Shown here: one piece after another, positions 36,262 through 44,968 of the stretch | Layout of the letters: each line of letters starts with the position of its first letter | How positions within the stretch are numbered: the stretch's first letter is position 1 | From: Flavimarina sp. Hel_I_48 | Lineage (GTDB): Bacteria > Bacteroidota > Bacteroidia > Flavobacteriales > Flavobacteriaceae | DNA: 64,000 bases | Direction of reading: 5' to 3' | Assembly (NCBI RefSeq): GCF_000733945.1 | Contig: NZ_JPOL01000002.1 | Location: 1,613,001 to 1,677,000 of the forward strand | Program-made: the position numbers and the translations under genes | Notes under the pieces: model-generated | The model's input: only the letters and a program-made list of their open reading frames with translations | Databases searched by the model: none | Told to the model about the DNA's origin: nothing

Positions 36262-37338
36262 TCAAAAATCGAAGGTTTCCAGAAACCTGTCAATTACCCG
36301 GGGCACTGCATAATCGTGTATATTTTCAATTGGGATCAAAGCGTTCCCTACGTGATCTTCCTGCAATTGAACGATCCAGAATTTCACAAAAAGATGCTGA
36401 TGCGACAATTTATGCTGAACGGCTTCCGCATTGTATAATTGAATATTTCCTGGATGTATTTTATTGACGTATTCCGCAATATTTTCCTCCTTAAAGGTTT
36501 GATTTTTTAGTTGGTCAACAAATTCGGCAAGATCAAGATTGTTTTCACTCTCCAGCAATGGAAATTCAAACAAACCGCGCCAGATTCCCTTGTCCGTGCG
36601 TTGTTTTAAAAGCGTAAATTTTCCGTTTAGCATAAAGACAAGGTAATTAAAATATCTATTCCTAACCTTGACCTTTCCTTTTTTGACCGGCAGACTATCA
36701 ATTTTATTTTCCTTGAGTGCCACGCAACGATCATTAAGTGGGCAGTGTAGGCAATACGGATTTTTAGGCTTGCACTGTATGGCTCCAAATTCCATAATCG
36801 CCTGGTTAAAAAGCGCTGGTTCTTTAGGATCTATAAGTTCCTGCGCCAGCGCTTTAAACTCGCGCTGGCCGGCTCCGGTGTTGATAGGCGTATCGATACC
36901 AAATACGCGCGACAGCACACGGTACACATTGCCATCTACAACTGCCGCATCCTCTCCAAAACATATGGAAGCAATGGCACTCGCCGTATAATCACCCACT
37001 CCCTTTAGTGTTTTTAGGCCTTTATAGGTGTCCGGGAACTTGCCATTGCGCTCGTTACTAACCATTTTTGCGGTGGCATGCAGGTTTCTGGCTCGGGAAT
37101 AATAGCCTAGCCCCTGCCACAATTTAAGCACATCGTCTTCTGGCGCTTTCGCTAAATCATGTACGGTAGGATATTTTTCGACAAAGCTGAAATAATAAGG
37201 CATTCCCTGATCTACACGGGTTTGTTGAAGTATAATTTCTGAAAGCCAAATACTGTAGGGATCTATGGTATTGCGCCAGGGCAGCTCTCGCTTATTAATT
37301 AAGTACCAAGAGATCAGCTTGTTAGTTAAATCATTCAC
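36262..37338 (-). CDS. mutY: A/G-specific adenine glycosylase
   Basis: Base-excision repair enzyme that removes adenine mispaired with 8-oxoguanine. The 358-residue length is normal. The catalytic Glu lies in LSEIILQQTRVDQ, the helix-hairpin-helix is LKGVGDYTASAIAS, and the catalytic Asp follows in AAVVDGNVYRVLSR. The iron-sulfur ligands fit C-x6-C-x2-C-x5-C in CKPKNPYCLHCPLNDRC. The C-terminal NUDIX-like 8-oxoG recognition domain starts near residue 230. The start codon is GTG at 37338; no in-frame ATG lies before the conserved RELPWR. Confidence 0.95.
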   Translation of the reverse strand: MNDLTNKLISWYLINKRELPWRNTIDPYSIWLSEIILQQTRVDQGMPYYFSFVEKYPTVHDLAKAPEDDVLKLWQGLGYYSRARNLHATAKMVSNERNGKFPDTYKGLKTLKGVGDYTASAIASICFGEDAAVVDGNVYRVLSRVFGIDTPINTGAGQREFKALAQELIDPKEPALFNQAIMEFGAIQCKPKNPYCLHCPLNDRCVALKENKIDSLPVKKGKVKVRNRYFNYLVFMLNGKFTLLKQRTDKGIWRGLFEFPLLESENNLDLAEFVDQLKNQTFKEENIAEYVNKIHPGNIQLYNAEAVQHKLSHQHLFVKFWIVQLQEDHVGNALIPIENIHDYAVPRVIDRFLETFDF

Positions 37339-37354
37339 AAAATGAAACTTTTTG

Positions 37355-37362
37355 CGAATTTA
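37355..37362 (-). promoter_or_regulatory. -7 element of mutY
   Basis: Minus-strand TAAATTCG matches seven of eight positions of TAnnTTTG and has the same TTCG ending as the element before the addA-like gene. It lies 16 nt upstream of the GTG start. Confidence 0.4.
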
Positions 37363-37420
37363 GCCGTTTATGTAGTTATATTTAAATCAATTAGGTGTTA
37401 AATATAATCAGATAAATTGT

Positions 37421-37428
37421 TATCTTTG
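37421..37428 (+). promoter_or_regulatory. -7 element of the HU gene
   Basis: TATCTTTG fits the consensus exactly, 38 nt upstream of the HU start codon. No TTTG -33 box is evident. Confidence 0.55.
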
Positions 37429-37466
37429 CACCCTTAAAAATTTTAACCCCCCTAAATTAATTTATA

Positions 37467-37763
37467 ATGACTAAAGCAGATATAGTTGGGAAAATCTCTG
37501 AAAAGCTAGGAATAGAGAAAAATGATGTTCAGGCAACTATCGAAACATTTATGAGTGAAGTAAAAAACTCATTGGAAAGTGGAGATAATGTCTATCTTAG
37601 AGGTTTTGGCAGCTTTATAATCAAAACACGCGCTGAGAAAACAGGTCGTAACATCTCTAAAAACACAACCATTAAAATACCAGCACATAACATTCCCGCT
37701 TTCAAACCTGCCAAGGTTTTTGTAGAAGGTGTGAAATCCAATGTGGCTGTAGAAAACAAATAA
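37467..37763 (+). CDS. HU/IHF-family DNA-binding protein
   Basis: Nucleoid protein that bends DNA as a dimer. It has 98 residues, slightly longer than the 90 of typical HU because of a short tail (VKSNVAVENK). The core MTKADIVGKISEKLGI, the RGFGSFIIK strand and the DNA-contacting arm around NISKNTTIKIPAHNIPAFKPAK are all present. It starts a run with a tiny basic-protein gene and RNase G. Confidence 0.94.
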   Translation: MTKADIVGKISEKLGIEKNDVQATIETFMSEVKNSLESGDNVYLRGFGSFIIKTRAEKTGRNISKNTTIKIPAHNIPAFKPAKVFVEGVKSNVAVENK

Positions 37764-37788
37764 ATATTAATTTTAAATCTAAATTTTT

Positions 37789-37881
37789 ATGCCAAGCGGT
37801 AAAAAAAGAAAAAGACATAAGGTAGCGACACACAAACGTAAAAAACGACGTAGAGCTAACCGTCACAAAAAGAAAAAGTAG
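37789..37881 (+). CDS. 30-residue highly basic protein, possible ribosome-associated protein
   Basis: A very short gene starting ATG at 37789, 25 nt after the HU stop codon. The product begins MPSGKKRKRHKVATHKRKK and is almost entirely Lys, Arg and His with a few small residues, so it should bind RNA or DNA. I recall proteins of this kind in the same place, between HU and RNase G, in related bacteria; they are usually left as hypothetical. A small ribosomal protein is my best guess, but this is not shown by the sequence. The stop codon lies inside a perfect terminator hairpin. Confidence 0.75.
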   Translation: MPSGKKRKRHKVATHKRKKRRRANRHKKKK

Positions 37882-37899
37882 TTTTAAACTACTTTTTCT
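37873..37899 (+). terminator. terminator overlapping the stop codon of the basic-protein gene
   Basis: AAAAAGTAGTTT (37873-37884) is a perfect inverted repeat of AAACTACTTTTT (37886-37897), followed by further T residues. The last codons and the TAG stop form the left arm. Stem and T run fit rho-independent termination, although the single-base spacer means the true loop must open a few pairs. Confidence 0.65.
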
Positions 37900-37905
37900 T
37901 TTATC

Positions 37906-37925
37906 TCCCCATTACGCAATGGGGA
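37906..37925 (+). promoter_or_regulatory. hairpin in the rng leader region
   Basis: TCCCCATT-ACGC-AATGGGGA is a perfect 8-bp hairpin, followed by further self-complementary stretches up to 38040. It lies 136 nt before the RNase G start. It could be a leader structure for self-control, as known for RNase E in Escherichia coli, or simply end transcription. Confidence 0.35.
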
Positions 37926-38061
37926 TCGTTCATTGACATCTAGAACAGGCTTGTGATATGTGATCACTGCCTTTCTTACCGGTAAATCCTGTGATAAAAT
38001 AAAATGTTTAATCCATTTGTGTGTGCGCACCTGCGCAGACATGGATATAATTTAATGAAGC

Positions 38062-39606
38062 GTGAATAATGAATTAATCATTAGATCTAGTTCCACTTCA
38101 GTTGATTTTGCCCTTTTAAAAGATGGTAAACTAATAGAATTGCATAAGGATGAAGATGATAACCAGTTTAACGTAGGCGATATTTTTGTTGCTAAAATAC
38201 GCAAAACGGTTCAAGGACTTAATGCCGCATTTGTCAATGTAGGCTATGAGAAAGATGCTTTTTTGCATTATCATGACCTTGGGCCACAACTTCCCACCTT
38301 ATTGCAGTTTGTAAAACGTGTAAGCACAGGTAAATTAAAAGAATACTCCTTAAAGAATTTCAATAAGGAAAAAGACATAGACAAAAACGGAAAGATTGCC
38401 GATGCTGTCAAGTCTAACCAGCCCTTGCTGGTACAAGTTGTAAAAGAACCCATATCTACAAAAGGCCCGCGGATAAGCAGTGAACTTTCCATAGCAGGCA
38501 GATATGTTGTTCTGGTACCTTTCTCAGATAGGGTTTCCATTTCTCAAAAAATAGAATCCAAAGAGGAAAAAACACGTCTTAAGCGTCTGGTTATGAGCAT
38601 ACGCCCCAAAGGTTTTGGGGTGATTGTACGTACCGTCGCAGAAGGCAAGCTGGTTGCAGAACTGGACAGGGACCTACAGAATCTTGTGGACCGCTGGAAT
38701 GTAATGTGCAAAAAACTGCAAAATGCCAGCCTACCCAGTAAAGTACTGGGCGAGATGAACAGGGCCTCCTCCATCCTTAGGGATCTATTCAATGATTCCT
38801 TTAGCGGAATATGCGTGGATGACGAGACACTCTACCATCAACTCAAGGAATATTTACAGGAAATTGCTCCTGAAAAAGAAAACATTGTAAAGCTCTATCA
38901 AAACAGTGTCCCCATTTATGAAAAATTTGGGATCGAGCGACAGATCAAAACCTCCTTTGGTAAAACCGTGACCATGAGTCGCGGTGCCTACCTCGTTGTA
39001 GAGCATACCGAAGCGCTGCACGTCATTGACGTGAACAGTGGTAACCGTTCCAATAAGGCAAAAAGCCAGGAAGAAACGGCACTTGAGGTCAATATGATCG
39101 CCGCGGCCGAGATTGCACGCCAGCTCCGTTTACGAGACATGGGCGGCATTATCGTGATCGACTTTATTGATATGGGCAAGTCTGAAAATCGTAAAAAGCT
39201 CTTCAACCTTCTTAAAAAGGAAATGAGCGATGACCGCGCCAAGCATAAAATACTACCGCCCAGTAAATTTGGTTTGATCCAGATTACCAGGCAGCGGGTA
39301 AGGCCAGAGATGAACATCAAGACCCGGGAGGTAGATCCTAACGGTGATGGTGAGATCGAAGCCCCAATAGGCGTGGTAAACCGAATTCATACAGACCTTA
39401 TCAGAATTTTTAAAAATAAAAAAGACTATAAAAAGATCACACTGCACACGCATCCTTTTATAGCGGCCTTCTTGACAAAAGGCTTTCCTTCTGTACGTTC
39501 TAAATGGTTTTTAGAATATAAAAAATGGGTAAAAATCATGCCCAGAGATGCTTACACGTATCTCGAGTACCGCTTTACAGATAAAGACGGGAAAGAAATA
39601 AACTGA
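38062..39606 (+). CDS. rng: ribonuclease G/E family endoribonuclease
   Basis: Endoribonuclease for rRNA maturation and mRNA decay, 514 residues, the RNase G size without the long RNase E tail. An S1 RNA-binding domain lies near residues 35-130, interrupted by an insertion rich in charged residues (about 87-125). The catalytic region holds the metal-binding aspartates in VIDVNSG and IVIDFIDMG. The C-terminal domain includes TRQRVRPE. The start is GTG at 38062 (VNNELIIRSSSTSVDFALL), which matches the conserved start of RNase G in related bacteria. It has a long leader of about 180 nt after the basic-protein gene. Confidence 0.93.
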   Translation: MNNELIIRSSSTSVDFALLKDGKLIELHKDEDDNQFNVGDIFVAKIRKTVQGLNAAFVNVGYEKDAFLHYHDLGPQLPTLLQFVKRVSTGKLKEYSLKNFNKEKDIDKNGKIADAVKSNQPLLVQVVKEPISTKGPRISSELSIAGRYVVLVPFSDRVSISQKIESKEEKTRLKRLVMSIRPKGFGVIVRTVAEGKLVAELDRDLQNLVDRWNVMCKKLQNASLPSKVLGEMNRASSILRDLFNDSFSGICVDDETLYHQLKEYLQEIAPEKENIVKLYQNSVPIYEKFGIERQIKTSFGKTVTMSRGAYLVVEHTEALHVIDVNSGNRSNKAKSQEETALEVNMIAAAEIARQLRLRDMGGIIVIDFIDMGKSENRKKLFNLLKKEMSDDRAKHKILPPSKFGLIQITRQRVRPEMNIKTREVDPNGDGEIEAPIGVVNRIHTDLIRIFKNKKDYKKITLHTHPFIAAFLTKGFPSVRSKWFLEYKKWVKIMPRDAYTYLEYRFTDKDGKEIN

Positions 39607-39611
39607 ATGAT

Positions 39612-39644
39612 AACCCCCTCCAATAATTTTGGTGGGGGTTTTTT
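39612..39644 (+). terminator. terminator of rng
   Basis: A 12-base stem (39612-39623 with 39629-39640, one T-T mismatch) with a five-base loop is followed by a run of T. It lies 5 nt after the rng stop codon. Confidence 0.9.
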
Positions 39645-39695
39645 GTTTTCTATAAGTTCCTTTAAATGATATTTTGATCCATTTGTTGGTTTAAA

Positions 39696-39815
39696 GCGTT
39701 TCCCTGCGGGTAAGGCTTTATTGCAATCTTTTTGCTCGTGCATCACAAAAAGGCTTCCTACCGGTAGGGCTGGCAGAGTTACTTCAATCCCTAACACAGA
39801 ATCTGTTTTCAAAGC
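39696..39815 (+). repeat. dispersed intergenic repeat, copy 1
   Basis: About 120 bp from GCGTTTCCCTGCGGGTAAGG to a TTTTCAAAGC end. It shares with copy 2 the blocks GCGTTTCCCTGCGGGT, GCAATCTTTTTGCTCGTGC, CAAAAAGGCTTCCT and CAATCCCTAAC. The middle TTTTTGC/GCAAAAA-like pairs can form a hairpin. Open reading frames that span it on the minus strand are by-products of the repeat. Confidence 0.8.
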
Positions 39816-39890
39816 ATTTTAAATAGTTACTTAGGAGCGAAAAATTGGGTTTAAATAGGACGATTTATGTAATGATATAGAAGTTTTAGG

Positions 39891-40014
39891 GCGTTTCCCT
39901 GCGGGTCGGGCTTTGCGTTGCAATCTTTTTGCTCGTGCCTCGCAAAAAGGCTTCCTCCCGATAGGGGGCTAGCAGAGTCACTGCAATCCCTAACGCGAGA
40001 TTCATGTCCAGAGC
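39891..40014 (+). repeat. dispersed intergenic repeat, copy 2
   Basis: About 124 bp in the same orientation as copy 1, with GCGTTTCCCTGCGGGTCGGG at the left and CAATCCCTAACGCGAG at the right. The hairpin TTTTTGC-TCGTGCCTC-GCAAAAA is perfect here. GCGTT at the left end and AACGC at the right end can also pair. Together with copy 1 and the rng terminator this fills the 520-nt gap 39607-40126; the remainder (40015-40126) holds nothing I recognise. Confidence 0.8.
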
Positions 40015-40126
40015 ATAAGATTGATTTTGACCCTATGCCTAAATTTGTTTTATTTGGAATCAAAATATTTTTAGGAATGCCCACAGATATACATAACTAC
40101 ATCCAATTATTAGCTATTTTTAAAAT

Positions 40127-41443
40127 ATGAAGACAGTTTTTGGGTTTGTAGGTGTACTAATTACCCTATTTATGCTGATTTCTTGTGGTACACATGGTAA
40201 GCTACATAAGGAAATCACAGGCACATTTATGGATTCGCTTTGTTTTGAGCAGGGTTTTGCCGGGCTTGCGCTCTATGATCCTGTGGAAAAAAGAATGCTT
40301 TACACCCACAATGCCGATAAATATTTTACGCCGGCATCAAATACAAAACTGCTCACTTTTTATACTGGATTATCCATTTTAGGGGATTCGGTACCTGCGT
40401 TGAAATATCATGTTTCTGGCGATAGCCTTATTTTTAGTGGGACGGGGGATCCCTCGCTACTTAATACTGATCTCCCTTCTTCTAACATATTGGATTTTTT
40501 ACGGTATCGCAGGGAATGTCTTTTCTATGAAGTGCCCAGTTATACGGAAACCCATTTTGGCCCAGGCTGGGCCTGGGATGACTATGATTATTATTACAGC
40601 GTAGAGCGTGCGGCCTATCCTATTTATGCAAATCGCGCAACATTCACCCAGAACGACTCGCAAGAAGTCCCGGAAGCCTATCCCAAATATTATAAGAAAA
40701 ACCTAGTTCTGGACTCCTTAAACCTTCAAAAAACATCCCGTTTAAGCCGAAAATTGAACGAAAACACCGTTTTTTATCAAAATATGGTTCGTGATACCTC
40801 TTTCCGGCAGGAAGTTCCCCTTAAATATTCCCCAGAACTTTTTGTTGAAGTCCTGGAAGACACGCTTAAAAAGGAAGTTGGTTTAATTTCAAAATACCGC
40901 CCATTCAATGGAATCGAAAAAACGCTTTATAGTATTCCTACAGATAGCCTCTATAAACAGATGCTGATGGTAAGTGATAATTTTCTTGCAGAACAGATTT
41001 TATTACTTGCTGCCGGCGTACTTACTGATACGCTCAAAACCGGCATCGCCATTGACTATATGAAGGAAAATGCCTTTAAACAATTACCAGATAAACCTAT
41101 CTGGGTGGACGGTTCTGGCCTGTCGCGTTACAACCTGCAAACCCCGCGCAACATGATCAAGGTCCTGGAGCTGATCACCGAAAAAATGCCGGTGGAGAAA
41201 GTGATCCAATTTTTACCCGTTAGCGGAAAAGAAGGGAGTTTAGAAAATTACAGCGGTGCTATTCCCTATCTCTACGCTAAAACCGGTAGTATGAGCAATA
41301 ATCACAGCCTAAGCGGATTTATAAAAACCAAAAGCGGAAAAATGCTGCTTTTCAGTTTTATGAACAGCAATTATATCGTGCCTTCAGCTACGCTAAAGGA
41401 AGGGATGGAAAAAATACTGCTAAAGATTCGTGATCATTATTAG
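40127..41443 (+). CDS. dacB: D-alanyl-D-alanine carboxypeptidase/endopeptidase, PBP4 type (S13)
   Basis: Peptidoglycan-trimming enzyme that removes the terminal D-Ala or cuts cross-links. The 438-residue protein starts with a lipoprotein signal (MLISC, Cys20). The active-site motifs are all seen: SxxK at Ser71-Lys74 (SNTK), SDN in MLMVSDNF near residue 284 and KTG in YAKTGSMSN. The large domain II insertion of PBP4 lies between the first two. It is flanked by the repeat array and a gap without clear promoter boxes. Confidence 0.88.
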   Translation: MKTVFGFVGVLITLFMLISCGTHGKLHKEITGTFMDSLCFEQGFAGLALYDPVEKRMLYTHNADKYFTPASNTKLLTFYTGLSILGDSVPALKYHVSGDSLIFSGTGDPSLLNTDLPSSNILDFLRYRRECLFYEVPSYTETHFGPGWAWDDYDYYYSVERAAYPIYANRATFTQNDSQEVPEAYPKYYKKNLVLDSLNLQKTSRLSRKLNENTVFYQNMVRDTSFRQEVPLKYSPELFVEVLEDTLKKEVGLISKYRPFNGIEKTLYSIPTDSLYKQMLMVSDNFLAEQILLLAAGVLTDTLKTGIAIDYMKENAFKQLPDKPIWVDGSGLSRYNLQTPRNMIKVLELITEKMPVEKVIQFLPVSGKEGSLENYSGAIPYLYAKTGSMSNNHSLSGFIKTKSGKMLLFSFMNSNYIVPSATLKEGMEKILLKIRDHY

Positions 41444-41643
41444 CAATTCTAGAGCTGTTTCTCGCGGGTTTCTGGCTTCCACTTGCGTTTTCAACTAAAA
41501 AACTCGCAATGACAAGAATGTCAGATCGAGTGTGCGACGCAGGAGCATTTATCGAGATCGCTTTATAAAAAGTTTCCTTCTCTAGAAGGCATAGACAAAG
41601 AAATCCTTAAATTATGCCTTTAATAAAATATTTACTTCCTAAA

Positions 41644-44091
41644 ATGCTGAAAAAACTATTCTCCATCATTCCTGTGCTCCTTTTCGTCGTAGGCTGTTCT
41701 ACTCAAAAAGAAGCTGTTTCTGCATCAAAAACAGGTGAAAACGAACAAAAACTACCGAATGGTATTAAATATTACGATAAGGTAATCACCGCAAAGGCCA
41801 TTACAGATGATGGCCTTTTCAAAACCCATCGCGTGGATGAGAAGTTGTATTATGAGATCCCAGATTCTCTTTTTGGGGTAGATATGCTGCTGGTAAGTAG
41901 GATTGCCAAGGTTCCCAATAACTTTGGCGGCGGTTATGTTAATGCTGGTTCAAAGGTAAATGAGCAGGTAGTGCGCTGGTCTAAACGGGATAAGCAGGTG
42001 GATATGAAAGTGGTGAGCTTTGAAAATCAAAGTGATCCAGAATCGCCCATTAACTATAGCGTAGAGGCAAACAATTTCTTTCCGATACTTTTCAGTTCAA
42101 AAATCGTAGCCTATTCTAAGGACTCTACCGCTGTGGTGATTGAGGTTAATGGGCTCTTTGAAGAAGATATTCAGGCATTGAGCGGGATTTCCCCTCGCTT
42201 AAAAAAGCAGTACAAAGTAAAGAAATTAGATAAAAGCAGATCGTTTATAGAATCTGTAAAATCATTTCCGAAGAATATAGAAGTACAGCATGTGGCTACT
42301 TACGAGGCTGAAGAACCACCCGAAAATGACCAGGCCGGTACGATCTCTTTGCTCATGAACCAGTCAATGATCCTATTGCCAAAAGATAAAATGCAACCGC
42401 GAATAGCAGACGATCGCGTGGGCTGGTTTACGACTAAAAAATACGATTACAATTCTGACGAACTAAAGTCTGATGATTATGAGATCATTCGCCGCTGGCG
42501 ACTGGTACCAAAGGATATGGAAGCTTATAAACGTGGCGAACTTGTAGAACCTGTAAAACCCATCGTTTATTATCTTGATCCGGGTACGCCAGAAAAATGG
42601 AGACCGTATTTTAAAAAGGGTATAGAAGACTGGAACGTGGCTTTTGAGGAAGCGGGTTTTAAAAATGCGATCATTGCTAAAGATCCCCCCACAAAAGAAG
42701 AAGACCCGGAATTTAGTCCGGAAGATGCGCGTTATTCTGTGGTGCGTTACATTGCCAGCACAACCAGGAACGCGGTGGGACCTTCAGTAAGCGACCCGCG
42801 TACCGGTGAAATTATTGAAAGTGATATCATCTGGTACCATAACCATTTACGCTCGTACCGTAACCGTTTTATGATCGAAGCTGGAGCACAAAATCCCAAT
42901 GCGCGTACGCTGAATACGCCAGAGGCGGAAATAGGCGAAATGATGCGTATGGTGATCGCCCATGAAGTGGGACATGCCCTGGGAATGCCACACAATATGA
43001 AAGCAAGTTCGGCTTATCCCACAGATTCCCTTCGAGATGCCAATTTTACTAATAAATATGGCTTAACGCCAAGTATAATGGATTACGCACGCGTAAATTA
43101 TGTGGCGCAGCCCGGTGATGAAGGTGTGCGCTATATACGCATGATGGGTCCTTATGACCTGTATGCCATTAATTGGGGCTACCGTTATCTGCCAGAAGCA
43201 AATTCCGCTAAAGCGGAAAAAAGCACATTAGACCAGTGGATTCTTGTGAAAGCGGGCGATCCTATATATGAATTCGGTAGTGGTCGTGATGGAGTAGACC
43301 CGCAATCACAACGGGAAAGCCTGGGTCGCGACCAGGTAAAAGCAAGTGCGTATGGACTGGCAAATCTTAAAAAAGTAGTTCCCAATCTGGTGGAATGGAC
43401 AGCAAAAGAAGGCGCTGATTATGCGGAACTTGATGAAGTCTACAGCGAACTTACCAGTTTATGGAGAGGTTATATTTATCATGTCATTGCCAATGTGGGA
43501 GGAGTTTATGAAACCTTAAAAACTTCTAATCAGGAGGGCGTTGTTTATAACCCGGTCCCTAAAGCAATGCAACAAAAAGCAATTGCCTTTCTCAATGAAA
43601 ACGCATTTACCACCCCAGAATGGTTGCTTGATGAGAATATCCTGAACCGTATAGAAGCAGATGGAGCTATAGAGCGTGTACAGAACTTACAAACACGCGC
43701 CATGAATTATCTGCTTGATGCGGATAGAATCTCCCGAATGAGTGAAAATGAACAGCGCAACGGGAATTCCGCATACGCGCCCCTTTCCATGTTAGATGAT
43801 GTGCGCAAGGGAGTTTATAGCGAACTATATTCGGGCAAACCTGTAGACGCTTATCGCCGCAACTTACAGCGCTCCTATATAGATGCTGCCGCTGAAATAC
43901 TGCAGAAAGCAGAAACTGAAGATGGTGAAAATCTTTTGAAATCTGATGTCGTAGCGCTAATGCGTGGTGAATTGCAACGGCTGGCAATAGATCTATACAA
44001 ACGAAAATCGAGAAGTGGGGATGCTTTGACCACCTATCATTATGAAGATCTGATTGCGAGAATCAACAAGGCATTTGATACTAATGATTAG
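41644..44091 (+). CDS. zinc-dependent metalloprotease lipoprotein (DUF5117/DUF5118 type)
   Basis: A large envelope protease of 815 residues from the ATG at 41644. That start gives a lipoprotein signal ending at FVVGC (Cys17); the ATG at 41614 would only add ten residues in front. The zinc motif HEVGHALGMPH near residue 440 has the HExxHxxGxxH form of metzincins, and the Met-turn candidate is SIMDYARVNYVAQPGD. N-terminal DUF5118-like and DUF5117-like segments (KVNEQVVRWSKRDKQVDM) precede it. The substrate is unknown. Confidence 0.87.
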   Translation: MLKKLFSIIPVLLFVVGCSTQKEAVSASKTGENEQKLPNGIKYYDKVITAKAITDDGLFKTHRVDEKLYYEIPDSLFGVDMLLVSRIAKVPNNFGGGYVNAGSKVNEQVVRWSKRDKQVDMKVVSFENQSDPESPINYSVEANNFFPILFSSKIVAYSKDSTAVVIEVNGLFEEDIQALSGISPRLKKQYKVKKLDKSRSFIESVKSFPKNIEVQHVATYEAEEPPENDQAGTISLLMNQSMILLPKDKMQPRIADDRVGWFTTKKYDYNSDELKSDDYEIIRRWRLVPKDMEAYKRGELVEPVKPIVYYLDPGTPEKWRPYFKKGIEDWNVAFEEAGFKNAIIAKDPPTKEEDPEFSPEDARYSVVRYIASTTRNAVGPSVSDPRTGEIIESDIIWYHNHLRSYRNRFMIEAGAQNPNARTLNTPEAEIGEMMRMVIAHEVGHALGMPHNMKASSAYPTDSLRDANFTNKYGLTPSIMDYARVNYVAQPGDEGVRYIRMMGPYDLYAINWGYRYLPEANSAKAEKSTLDQWILVKAGDPIYEFGSGRDGVDPQSQRESLGRDQVKASAYGLANLKKVVPNLVEWTAKEGADYAELDEVYSELTSLWRGYIYHVIANVGGVYETLKTSNQEGVVYNPVPKAMQQKAIAFLNENAFTTPEWLLDENILNRIEADGAIERVQNLQTRAMNYLLDADRISRMSENEQRNGNSAYAPLSMLDDVRKGVYSELYSGKPVDAYRRNLQRSYIDAAAEILQKAETEDGENLLKSDVVALMRGELQRLAIDLYKRKSRSGDALTTYHYEDLIARINKAFDTND

Positions 44092-44113
44092 ATAAATTCA
44101 TACATCAAACTAT

Positions 44114-44150
44114 AAAAACCCTTAGCTTTCTCCTATGCTAAGGGTTTTTT
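44114..44150 (+). terminator. terminator of the metalloprotease gene
   Basis: A perfect 13-bp stem (44114-44126 with 44137-44149) with a ten-base loop ends in six T residues. It lies 22 nt after the stop codon. Confidence 0.92.
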
Positions 44151-44206
44151 GTGAAGGAAATCTATATAAAACGGATTCTATTCGTTAAAAACTATCAATT
44201 AAGATT

Positions 44207-44234
44207 TTTGTAACGCCTGTCTCCGTTAACTTTA
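44207..44234 (+). promoter_or_regulatory. possible promoter of the DUF2383 gene
   Basis: TTTG at 44207-44210 and TAACTTTA at 44227-44234 resemble the -33 and -7 boxes. The spacing is 16 nt and the last base of the -7 box differs from consensus, so this is a weak match. Confidence 0.35.
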
Positions 44235-44259
44235 TAATAGAAACCAAAAAAAACGAATT

Positions 44260-44715
44260 ATGAATTATTCAGAAGAAATAGGTAAAAAACTAAATACATT
44301 ACTAGAAAAGAATTACGATGCTGAGGCTGGTTATAAAAAAGCAGCTGAAGACGTCAAAAACCCAACCTTGAAAAGTTATTTTGAATCGAGGGCGAAGGAT
44401 CGTTACGACTTTGGCCATGCCATTAAAGCGGAATTGAGCAGTTATGGGCAGGAACCTGATAAAGGTACTAGCATTAAGGGTGACTTGCACCGCGCTTGGA
44501 TGGACTTAAAGTCGGCTTTTAGTTCAGATAAAGAAGAAGCTATTTTAGAAGAAGCCATACGTGGTGAGAAAGCTGCTATTGAAGATTACGATGAAATTAT
44601 TAATGATAAAGAAGTTCCCCCTTCTACTTCAGAATTATTGATTAAACAAAGAAATCTTGTTCAGGAAGCGCTAACAAAAGCACAAGCTTTAGAAATCGCA
44701 GCTGATAATAGCTAA
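44260..44715 (+). CDS. PA2169-type four-helix-bundle protein (DUF2383)
   Basis: A 151-residue, entirely helical, ferritin-like protein. It has paired glutamate and histidine positions (EKNYDAEAGYKKAAE near 15-30, AKDRYDFGHAIKAEL near 45-59, EAIRGEKAAIEDYDE near 97-113) that could bind metal, as in the ferritin-like clan. Proteins of this family are stress-induced, but the activity is unknown. It forms a single-gene unit with its own terminator. Confidence 0.85.
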   Translation: MNYSEEIGKKLNTLLEKNYDAEAGYKKAAEDVKNPTLKSYFESRAKDRYDFGHAIKAELSSYGQEPDKGTSIKGDLHRAWMDLKSAFSSDKEEAILEEAIRGEKAAIEDYDEIINDKEVPPSTSELLIKQRNLVQEALTKAQALEIAADNS

Positions 44716-44760
44716 TCGATTTCACATCTAAATTTAAAATTAGATAGGGTTACATTTTTT

Positions 44761-44789
44761 AAAAGCCACGTTCCATGAACGTGGCTTTT
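44761..44789. terminator. terminator of the DUF2383 gene
   Basis: A perfect 13-bp stem (44761-44773 with 44777-44789) with a CAT loop. A T-rich run precedes it and four T residues close the right arm, so it could work in both directions. Confidence 0.88.
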
Positions 44790-44818
44790 CTATGAAATAA
44801 AACAAAATTTTTTATTTT

Positions 44819-44849
44819 TATTAATTCTAAATAAATATTACTAGTTTTG
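44819..44849 (+). promoter_or_regulatory. promoter and candidate metal operator of the ankyrin-DUF2271-PepSY operon
   Basis: TAGTTTTG at 44842-44849 is a full -7 match. Immediately upstream, TATTAATTCTAAATA (44819-44833) matches at 13 of 15 positions the perfect palindrome in the promoter at 49236-49250. No TTTG -33 box exists because the palindrome occupies that place. The predicted leader is about 110 nt. Confidence 0.5.
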
Positions 44850-44968
44850 TAGAATACATTTAAAAGTTGGTTGCCGAATAGGATTTGACGAAAATCCCCA
44901 AACATTAAATTAATATATAAACTTAAAACTGATCTATGGTAATTTGATCCGTTTTTATGAAATGAGAT

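Noticed and set aside
37933..37960. TTGACA...TGATAT sigma70-like promoter before rng
   Set aside because: The spacing is 15 nt and Bacteroidota use a different promoter consensus, so this is probably chance.
39851..40130. Open frames on both strands between rng and dacB
   Set aside because: They are produced by the dispersed intergenic repeat, end in unrelated sequence and share repeat-derived residues with each other.
41444..41613. Possible further repeat element with ATCGAG direct repeats and the CCTTCTCTAGAAGG palindrome
   Set aside because: Only one copy is visible in the window, so membership in a repeat family cannot be shown.
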